Assembly (NCBI GenBank): GCA_001917735.1 | Contig: MNEO01000069.1 | Coordinates: 1-13,767 of the forward strand | From: Chloroflexi bacterium 13_1_40CM_68_21 | GTDB taxonomy: Bacteria > Chloroflexota > Limnocylindria > P2-11E | Reading direction: 5' to 3' | Length of the DNA: 13,767 nucleotides | Shown: piece by piece, positions 7,125 to 12,852 of the stretch | How positions within the stretch are numbered: the stretch's first letter is position 1 | How the letters are laid out: every line of letters starts with the position of its first letter | Position numbers and translations under genes: made by a program | Notes under the pieces: generated by a model | What the model was told of the DNA's origin: nothing | Seen by the model: only the letters and a program-made list of their open reading frames with translations | Database searches by the model: none

Positions 7125-7835
7125 TCAGTGGATCGTGCCCTTCTCGACTAGCCCGCGGTTGTGCATGTACAGCGCGGCCTGAGTGCGGTCGGTGAGCTCG
7201 AGCTTGCTGAAGATGTTCGAGATGTGCGTCTTCACGGTGCGCTCGCTGATGCCGAGCGCCGCCGCGATCTCCTTGTTCGCGCGACCGCTCGCGATGAGCT
7301 TCAACACCTCGCGCTCGCGCGTCGTCAGATCGCTGTAGCCCTCGTCGTCACCCGCGGGACGATCGCCGACACGCAGCCGCCCGAACTCGTCAAGCACGCG
7401 TCGCGCGACCGACGGGTAGATCAGCGAGAAGCCGTCGGCGACCGTGCGGATCGCGTTCGTGAGCTGGCTGCCGGTGACCTCCTTCAGGAGGTAGCCCGAG
7501 GCGCCCGCGCGGATCGAGCTGAAGACGAGGTCGTCCTCGTCGTAGTTGGTGAGCACGATGACCCGCGACGACGGCACCGAGTTGCGGACGCGTCGCGTCG
7601 CCGTGACGCCGTCCCAGTCGCCCATCTTGATGTCCATCAAGATCACGTCCGGCAGGAGCTCCTGCGCGACCGCGAGCGCCTCGTGCCCGTCGCCAGCCTC
7701 GCCGACGACCTCGATCTCGGGCTCGGTTTCGAGGATCGACCGCAGACCGCTCCGTACGAGGGCGTGGTCGTCCGCGATGAGCACGCGAATCTTGCGGGTC
7801 GGGGGCTGCGGGGCAGGGCTCCCCAAGTTCGTCAT
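7125..7835 (-). CDS. NarL/LuxR-type response regulator
   Basis: A 236-residue response regulator. The receiver domain spans about 15-132: acidic pair Asp22-Asp23, phospho-acceptor Asp68 (I-L-M-D-I-K-M), Thr96 (V-L-T-N-Y) and Lys118 (Y-L-L-K-E) are all present, so it should be phosphorylated normally. After a linker, a LuxR/NarL helix-turn-helix lies at about 168-230 (L-T-T-R-E-R-E-V-L, then N-K-E-I-A-A-A-L-G-I-S-E-R-T-V-K-T-H). It should act as a DNA-binding transcription factor. The ATG at 7835 overlaps the kinase stop (ATGA). Upstream in-frame sequence belongs to the kinase in another frame, so the longer reading to 7931 is rejected. GGAAGG lies 11 bases before the start. The cognate kinase is almost certainly the preceding gene. 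The sugar reductase follows in the same direction. Target promoters are unknown. Confidence 0.93.
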   Translation of the reverse strand: MTNLGSPAPQPPTRKIRVLIADDHALVRSGLRSILETEPEIEVVGEAGDGHEALAVAQELLPDVILMDIKMGDWDGVTATRRVRNSVPSSRVIVLTNYDEDDLVFSSIRAGASGYLLKEVTGSQLTNAIRTVADGFSLIYPSVARRVLDEFGRLRVGDRPAGDDEGYSDLTTREREVLKLIASGRANKEIAAALGISERTVKTHISNIFSKLELTDRTQAALYMHNRGLVEKGTIH

Positions 7836-9985
7836 CGGCCGAAGAGCCTTCCGAGGAAGCTCGCCTTCTCGCTTCGTTCGATGTCCTCGATCGCGCCACG
7901 CTGCTCGGTGTCCTCGACGGTGTCCGCCCATGAGGGAGTCGCCTCGTCGGCGGTGCCTCGGTAGGGGATCGAGGCGCGGACGATCGTCCCGCGGCCCGGT
8001 TCGCTCCGCACCACCAGCTGTCCGCCCACGCCTTCGGCGCGCTCGCGCATCCCGACGATGCCGTAGTGGCCGCGCTCCTCGGCGGTCGAGAGCTCGTTCG
8101 AATCGAAGCCCTTCCCGTCGTCCTCGATGGTCGCCACGACCTGCTCGTCGTCGTAACGCAGCACGACCTTCGCGTTCGTCGCGCCGGCGTGCTGGCCCAC
8201 ATTACGCAACCCCTCGCCGACGATGCGGATGACGGCGCGCTCGACGAAGGGCTCGAGCTCGCGCTCGGCGCCTGTCTCCTCGAAGTCGACGTGCAGGCCG
8301 CTCTGCCGGCGCAGATCGTCGACGAGTCGGGCGACCGTGACCGGGAGATTCAGACCGCCGGCCTCCTCCGTCTGGCGCAGCGCCGCCATGTACTGACGGA
8401 CGTCGGAGAGCGTCGCCCGCGCGTCGCGCGCGGCCTTCGCTAGCTGCGGCGCGAGCACGGATGGATCGCGGTCGAGCGCACGCTGACAGCCCTCGAGCGC
8501 GAGGACCACGCCCGTGAGCTCCTGAGCGAGCCCGTCATGCAGCTCCTGCGCGATCCGGCGCCGTTCGGTGCTCGCGGTCCGCTGCATCAGATCCGACGAT
8601 GCCGACTTCTGCAGCATCCCCGAGAGGTAGTCGCCGAGCGTCGCCGCGAATTCGGCCTCCGCCGTCGTATAGGGCGTGGTCGCCCGCCCCATGACCAGGA
8701 CACCGAGCACCACGCCGGTGTGCGCGCCTCCGATTGGCGCCAGGAGGAACCGCGTAGAGCTCGGTGCCGCCCAGTCGGGCCGGTCCTCGGACATGCCGTA
8801 CTCCGCGGTCGCGGTGCGCCGCTCACGCAGGACCTGCGCGAGGACGGTGTCCGTGCCGGCGGTCGAGAGGTCGGACGGGATGACGTCCCCGTAGCCCGTC
8901 GATGCACGAAGGTGCAGGTGATGTTCCTCCGCCTGCCAGACGCCGACGGCGTCGTGGCGCAGATTGTCCGCAAGCATGGCGACAGCGCTCTCGAGGTCGC
9001 TCTGCGGATCGATGCCGAGCGTCGCGAAGCGGGAGAGCTCGTACAGGACGAGCGCTTGACGGCGGTCCTCTTCGGCGCGCTGGAACTCTTCGGCGGTGAG
9101 CAAGGCTGCGGCGATATCGGACGCGACTTGCGCGAGCGAATCCACATGCGCCTGCCCATAGCGTTCCTGCGCAGCGCGGTGCTTGACGTTCACGACACCG
9201 AGCGTCCGCCCACCGGCGCGCAGCGGCGCGATCATTGATTCGCTCGCGGTCGGGTCGGATCCGCCCTGGACGCGGCCCGAGAGCAGGATCGGCGTACCGG
9301 TCTGCGCCACTCTCCCCGAGATGCCCTCGCCGATCTTCTTGCGATCCTGCTTCGCGGCCTCGGAGAGACCACGTGAGCTGCGCACGGAGAGCTCGCCCTG
9401 CGCGTTGGCGAGCATGATCGAAACGCCGTCGGCGCCGAAGACTTCGGCGAGCTGCGCGGTCGCGCGCTCCAGAAGCTGATCGGGGTCGCGCTCGCGACGG
9501 ATGATCGCCTGCAGATCGCGCGACGCTTTGAGCTTCGCCTCGGCGTCGTGCTGCTGCCGCTGCGCGCGCCAGAGCGCGTTCGCCTCGGCCAGTTCGAGGC
9601 CGACGAGCTCGGCCACGCGGCCGAGTCCCGCGACATCCTCCGGTGAGAAGACGCGGCCCACGAGCATCGCCGCAAGGCCGCCGACGAGCTGGTCCTTCCA
9701 GACCACCGGCGACACCGCAAGCGTGTCCGCGAGCCGCCCGTCGGCGAGCGCGAGCGTGACGCCGCTCGTCGCTTGATCGGTCACGCGCTCGGTCATCGCC
9801 TTCGCCAGCATCACCGCGGCAAGGCCGTCGCTCCACTTGGTGTCGATCGGAAGGTTATGGGCGACGTACGTGACGTAGCCGTCGCCTCTCATCTGCAGAA
9901 CGACCGCGATCGCGTCAGCGCGCGCGAGCTTTGCGAGATAGGACATCCGCGCTGACCAGAAGTCGGCGTCCAGGCGAAGAGTCAC
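7832..9985 (-). CDS. Soluble NarX/DesK-type histidine kinase with three GAF-like sensor regions
   Basis: A 717-residue sensor kinase with no membrane helix, so it senses in the cytoplasm. There are three GAF-like regions at about 1-132, 165-298 and 312-457; the second is the most typical (G-V-S-I-M-L at 187-192, I-G-E-G-I-S-G-R-V at 218-226). A short coiled segment leads to a HisKA_3 dimerisation domain with phospho-acceptor His483 in R-R-I-A-Q-E-L-H-D-G-L-A-Q-E-L (476-490). The HATPase_c domain follows: N box E-G-L-R-N-V-G-Q-H-A (591-600), D-D-G-K-G-F (622-627) and G-H-Y-G-I-V-G-M-R-E-R-A (639-650). A tail of about 40 residues past the ATPase domain is acidic and ends in F-L-G-R-L-F-G-R, which might be an amphipathic peptide. 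The ligand is not predictable. The start is GTG at 9985, 10 bp after the coiled-coil gene, with only a weak AGTAGG upstream. It overlaps the regulator gene by 4 bp and should phosphorylate that protein. Confidence 0.92.
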   Translation of the reverse strand: MTLRLDADFWSARMSYLAKLARADAIAVVLQMRGDGYVTYVAHNLPIDTKWSDGLAAVMLAKAMTERVTDQATSGVTLALADGRLADTLAVSPVVWKDQLVGGLAAMLVGRVFSPEDVAGLGRVAELVGLELAEANALWRAQRQQHDAEAKLKASRDLQAIIRRERDPDQLLERATAQLAEVFGADGVSIMLANAQGELSVRSSRGLSEAAKQDRKKIGEGISGRVAQTGTPILLSGRVQGGSDPTASESMIAPLRAGGRTLGVVNVKHRAAQERYGQAHVDSLAQVASDIAAALLTAEEFQRAEEDRRQALVLYELSRFATLGIDPQSDLESAVAMLADNLRHDAVGVWQAEEHHLHLRASTGYGDVIPSDLSTAGTDTVLAQVLRERRTATAEYGMSEDRPDWAAPSSTRFLLAPIGGAHTGVVLGVLVMGRATTPYTTAEAEFAATLGDYLSGMLQKSASSDLMQRTASTERRRIAQELHDGLAQELTGVVLALEGCQRALDRDPSVLAPQLAKAARDARATLSDVRQYMAALRQTEEAGGLNLPVTVARLVDDLRRQSGLHVDFEETGAERELEPFVERAVIRIVGEGLRNVGQHAGATNAKVVLRYDDEQVVATIEDDGKGFDSNELSTAEERGHYGIVGMRERAEGVGGQLVVRSEPGRGTIVRASIPYRGTADEATPSWADTVEDTEQRGAIEDIERSEKASFLGRLFGR

Positions 9986-9995
9986 GCGGGCCTAC

Positions 9996-11651
9996 TTACG
10001 CGACGCCGGCGCCGGCCTCGCCCTCGATACGGAGCTCCAAGGTTGTGCCGGCGCTGCGCTGCTTCGCGAAGCGCGGCTGCTCGAGCGTGGCGACCGCTGA
10101 CCAGAGCTCGTCTACGGACATGGGAACGCGCAGTCCGAGCGCGAGCGTCGCGACGCCTCCCCTGAAGTCACGCACGTAGAGCGTACGGACCTGCGCCAGC
10201 GACTGAATGCGGCGCTCGATCTCCACGAGCCGAGCAAACGACGGGACGGGCGAAAGCATCAGCACAATGTTGCTGGTCGGAGCCGCCGGCTCCTCCCTCT
10301 CGGGAGTGAGTTGCTCCACTTCCGCCACCTGTGCGACCTCTTCGCGCTGCACCACGCTCAGTTCGGGGCTCGTCTGACCCTCCGGAGGGGCTCCGAAGAC
10401 CTCTTCCTCCTCGATACCAGGCCCGGCCTGCGCCGCCCGGGCGGCGGCCTCCGCCACGCGGGCCGCCTCGGCGATCCGCTGGGCCTCGGCGGCGCGCCGC
10501 CATTCCTCTACGCGCAGAGCCTCCTCGGCCTGTCGACGCGCCTCGTCCGCGCGCCGCGTTTCCTCGGCGCGACGAGCGTCTTCGGCGCGTCGCTCCTGCT
10601 CGCGGCGGGCATCTTCCGCCGCGCGAGCCTCTTCGGCCGCACGGCGCGCCTCCTCGGCGGCGCGCGCCGCGATCGCCGCGCGCTCCGCGTCGGCCGAGAA
10701 GCGCTCGGCGTCAGCGGCCCGCTGCGCCTCCGACGCGCGGGCGGCCTCTTGCGCCGCGCGCAGGGCCTCCTGTGCGGCGCGCGTCGTCTCGGCCGCGCGT
10801 TCCGCGTCCACCGCGCGCTGCTCATCGGCGATCCGCTGCGCTTCGCGGTGAGCGTCCGCGAGTCGTCGCGTCTCTTCCGCGGCGCGCGAGGCCTCCTCGG
10901 TCGCGCGCTGTGCCTGTTCCGCGGCGCGTGCCGCTTCCACCGCACGTTCGGCCTCCGCGACGCGCTGCGCTTCCGCGGCGCGGAGCGTCTCGGCCTGCGC
11001 GGCGCGCGCTTCGTCCCGCGCGACGCGCGCCTGATCGTGAGCCGCGCGAGCCTGCTCCTGAGCGGATCTGGTCTGCTCTTCGGCCGCGCGAGCTTTCTCT
11101 TCCGCCGCTCGCGCCTGATCCGCGGCGGCACTGGCATCGCGCGCGGCGTCCGCCGCGGCGCTCGCCTGCTTACGGATGTCGTCGAGGAGCTCGGTGAATA
11201 CGCCCCGGAGCGCTTCGGACGCCATCGTTCGCGCCTCGGCCGCGTTCTCCTCCGGCGTCTTCTCGGAGACCTGTGCGGCGTCGCGGCGAGGCCCGCGGAG
11301 CGCCGAGAAACCGCTGCGGCGGGTAGAGGCGATCTCGTCGACGAGACCGTCGCGCTCCTCGCGGAGCCGGTCGATCTCCTTTAAGAGAAGCTTCCGCTCT
11401 TCGCGCGCCTGCTCGAGGATCTGCTGCGACGCTGCCTCGGCGCGAGCGCGGATCTGATGCGCCGCGCGAAGCGCGCCGGCGAGAGCCTCCTTGACGGTCG
11501 CGTCAAACTCTTCGTAGACGGCGACCCGTTTACGTGCAGAGTCGAGGTCCGATTCCAGCGAACCGACACGCTTGGTGAGCTCGCTAACGCGATCGGAGAG
11601 CGCGCCGATGATGTCGCCGGGAGCGCCTAGATGCTGCGAATCGTCGGACAC
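9996..11651 (-). CDS. Long Ala/Arg/Glu-rich coiled-coil protein with DivIVA-like N-terminus and small C-terminal alpha/beta domain
   Basis: A 551-residue protein I cannot name. Residues 16-108 form a coiled coil rich in Leu, Glu and Arg (S-E-L-T-K-R-V-G-S-L-E-S-D-L), resembling the helical parts of DivIVA-like scaffolds. About 140-410 is one low-complexity helix made of R-A-A-E-E-A-type heptads with almost no breaks; a single straight helix of that length would span about 40 nm. An acidic Pro/Glu linker (411-458) leads to a compact domain at 460-545. That domain reads as beta-alpha-beta-beta-alpha-beta, with I-V-L-M-L-S-P-V-P and Q-V-R-T-L-Y-V-R (487-494). A similar domain closes the protein encoded at 12218-12811. 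No signal peptide or membrane helix is seen. The start is the GTG at 11651, set by an excellent GGAGGGG site 7 bases upstream. The much longer open frame reaching to 12362 is read-through antisense to other genes. Likely a structural or scaffold protein (inference). The kinase gene follows after 10 bp. Confidence 0.8.
   Translation of the reverse strand: MSDDSQHLGAPGDIIGALSDRVSELTKRVGSLESDLDSARKRVAVYEEFDATVKEALAGALRAAHQIRARAEAASQQILEQAREERKLLLKEIDRLREERDGLVDEIASTRRSGFSALRGPRRDAAQVSEKTPEENAAEARTMASEALRGVFTELLDDIRKQASAAADAARDASAAADQARAAEEKARAAEEQTRSAQEQARAAHDQARVARDEARAAQAETLRAAEAQRVAEAERAVEAARAAEQAQRATEEASRAAEETRRLADAHREAQRIADEQRAVDAERAAETTRAAQEALRAAQEAARASEAQRAADAERFSADAERAAIAARAAEEARRAAEEARAAEDARREQERRAEDARRAEETRRADEARRQAEEALRVEEWRRAAEAQRIAEAARVAEAAARAAQAGPGIEEEEVFGAPPEGQTSPELSVVQREEVAQVAEVEQLTPEREEPAAPTSNIVLMLSPVPSFARLVEIERRIQSLAQVRTLYVRDFRGGVATLALGLRVPMSVDELWSAVATLEQPRFAKQRSAGTTLELRIEGEAGAGVA
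10422..11234 (-). repeat. Low-complexity heptad-like coding repeat
   Basis: This part of the coiled-coil gene is an irregular tandem series of units coding for variants of R-A-A-E-E-A-R. The DNA is strongly biased and every frame is nearly free of stops, which creates long false open frames on the opposite strand. Such repeats expand and contract easily, so the helix length may vary between strains. Confidence 0.7.
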
Positions 11652-11658
11652 GCGGTCA

Positions 11659-11665
11659 CCCCTCC
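11659..11665 (-). promoter_or_regulatory. Ribosome-binding site of the coiled-coil gene
   Basis: The minus strand reads GGAGGGG, 7 bases before the GTG at 11651. It is the best Shine-Dalgarno match in the window and decides the start among many possible upstream in-frame codons. Confidence 0.8.
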
Positions 11666-11696
11666 GGTCGCTTGGTCTCTTCCCAACTCCCCGCGT

Positions 11697-12215
11697 GTGT
11701 GGCAAAGCGTATACGACGGCCCCAAGGAAAGGCAGAATTCGCGCATCACGCGGCCGAAGGTGCTGCTCGTCGTTGGACACCCCAGCATCGGCGCGGCGCT
11801 CGAAACGCTGCTCCGCATCGAAGATCGCTTCGAGGTGCGGCGTGCGCAGTCGATCGAACAAGCCGTCGCCGGGCTCGACGGCTGGACGCCGGACCTCGCG
11901 CTCGTCGACGGTGTGCTTGTGCCGAGCGGCCGCACGGAGGAGCTCGCGATGCCGGCGATCGTATTGTCGGGCAACGCTGCCGACGGGAAACGCCTGGGGC
12001 CCCGCTTCGCGGACGGCCGAGGCTGGCTGCGGAAGGACGCGACCGCGAATGAGCTCCGAGTCGCCATCGATCGTGTGCTCGGGGGAAGGCGGCCCTGGGC
12101 CCGCCGCGGCCAGGGGTCCCGCGGAAGCCGGCTTCTCGCGGTCGTCCTTGTGGGGCTCGTTGTGATCGCCGTAGCGGTGGCCCTCGCCTGGTACTTGCTG
12201 CGGCTGCGAGGGTAG
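11697..12215 (+). CDS. Receiver-like (pseudo-receiver) protein with one C-terminal membrane helix
   Basis: A 172-residue protein from the GTG at 11697. The body looks like a CheY-type fold: V-L-L-V-V-G-H at about 22-28 where an acidic pair is normal (Gly27-His28 here), D-L-A-L-V-D-G with Asp71 at the phosphorylation position, I-V-L-S-G with Ser91 at the Thr/Ser switch, and W-L-R-K-D with Lys113. Loss of the Mg-binding acidic pair suggests it is not a normal phospho-receiver. A basic stretch (R-R-P-W-A-R-R) and a single hydrophobic helix (about 146-168) end the protein, so it is probably tail-anchored with the domain in the cytoplasm. The start is uncertain: an ATG at 11631 with GGGAG 7 bases upstream would add 22 residues but overlap the divergent gene's first codons, and those residues look non-coding. 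A GTG at 11760 would leave no room before the first strand. It lies 2 bp before the next gene and is likely co-transcribed with it. Confidence 0.72.
   Translation: MWQSVYDGPKERQNSRITRPKVLLVVGHPSIGAALETLLRIEDRFEVRRAQSIEQAVAGLDGWTPDLALVDGVLVPSGRTEELAMPAIVLSGNAADGKRLGPRFADGRGWLRKDATANELRVAIDRVLGGRRPWARRGQGSRGSRLLAVVLVGLVVIAVAVALAWYLLRLRG
12208..12212 (+). promoter_or_regulatory. Ribosome-binding site of the Lys/Pro-rich protein gene
   Basis: GAGGG lies 5 bases before the ATG at 12218, overlapping the last codons of the receiver-like gene. It supports the start and coupled expression of the two genes. Confidence 0.65.
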
Positions 12216-12217
12216 AG

Positions 12218-12811
12218 ATGGCGAAGGACGACAAGGACAAGAAGGCCGAGAAAAAGGACGATAAGTGGAAGAAGAAACCCGATGATGTCGTCGATCTCGC
12301 CTCGCGCATCGGTGCGCGCCCGACGGGGGAGCAGCCCGCGAAACCCGCTCCACCGCCTCCACCCGCCGAGCCTCCCGCGACCCGCCATGACGCGCCCATA
12401 CCCTCGGCGCCCAAGCCGCGCCTCATCCCGACCCGCGAGGATCGCGAACAGAGCGCGATGATCCAGCGGGCGATGATCGAAGAGACCTCGGCCCCTCAGC
12501 CGGCGATCCCGTCGCCGCGTACGGCGCCCGGACCCGGGGAGACGGATCTCGTGGTCACTCCGCTGCCCACGCCCGATGACTGGCACCGCTTCGAGCTCGC
12601 GCTCCGCAAGGTCCGCGGGGTGGGGCAGCTGCGGACCGAGTACTACCGACACGGCGTCCTGAAGGTCCGCGTGAGTTACCAGGGAACGGAGCGCCTCGCA
12701 ACGGCGCTGCGCGCGGGCGTGCCGGGGTATCGCGTGCGTGTCATCGGCGAGGACCGCGCGACGCTGCAGATCCTCGTCACTTCGGAGGCTGACGAGCGCC
12801 GACCGGGTTGA
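12218..12811 (+). CDS. Lys-rich, Pro-rich protein of unknown function with C-terminal alpha/beta domain
   Basis: A 197-residue protein I do not recognise. Residues 1-22 are almost all Lys and Asp/Glu. A segment at about 22-34 (D-D-V-V-D-L-A-S-R-I-G) could be a short helix. About 35-107 is Pro/Ala-rich and probably disordered. Residues 108-190 form a compact domain with predicted beta-alpha-beta-beta-alpha-beta order: L-V-V-T-P-L-P at 111-117, Q-L-R-T-E-Y-Y-R at 137-144 and T-L-Q-I-L-V-T at 182-188. It resembles the last domain of the coiled-coil protein encoded divergently at 9996-11651 in length, strand order and the Q-[VL]-R-T-x-Y-x-R signature. No signal peptide or membrane helix is present, so it is probably cytoplasmic. 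The highly charged N-terminus could bind nucleic acid, acidic lipid or a partner protein (inference). The start is supported by GAGGG 5 bases upstream. The stop lies in the loop of a small hairpin. Confidence 0.78.
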   Translation: MAKDDKDKKAEKKDDKWKKKPDDVVDLASRIGARPTGEQPAKPAPPPPPAEPPATRHDAPIPSAPKPRLIPTREDREQSAMIQRAMIEETSAPQPAIPSPRTAPGPGETDLVVTPLPTPDDWHRFELALRKVRGVGQLRTEYYRHGVLKVRVSYQGTERLATALRAGVPGYRVRVIGEDRATLQILVTSEADERRPG

Positions 12812-12818
12812 GTCGGCG
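12797..12818. repeat. Hairpin over the stop codon of the Lys/Pro-rich protein gene
   Basis: CGCCGAC and GTCGGCG form a perfect 7-bp stem with an 8-base loop containing the TGA stop. No T tract follows, so it is at best a weak or non-canonical terminator before the aminotransferase gene. Confidence 0.35.
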
Positions 12819-12852
12819 AGGCAGCCGGGCCGGTGCCGATAGAGTTGTCTCG

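Noticed and set aside
6094..7182. 362-codon plus-strand open frame opposite the reductase gene
   Set aside because: Charged, patternless translation antisense to a clear RmlD-like protein.
7836..7931. Longer response regulator start at 7931
   Set aside because: The extra 32 residues overlap the kinase end in another frame and do not resemble a receiver. The ATG at 7835 forms the usual 4-bp overlap and precedes the first receiver strand at a normal distance.
10311..11384. Long plus-strand open frame (357 codons) and a second one (288 codons) opposite the coiled-coil gene
   Set aside because: They are Leu/Arg/Gly/Pro-rich mirror images of Ala/Arg/Glu codons, show no domain, and lie opposite a gene with a strong ribosome-binding site. 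They are shadows of the biased repeat.
11652..12362. N-terminal extension of the coiled-coil gene to a start at 12362
   Set aside because: The extra residues are Arg/Pro/Ser-rich without pattern and antisense to two genes with better coding signals. GGAGGGG before the GTG at 11651 marks the real start.
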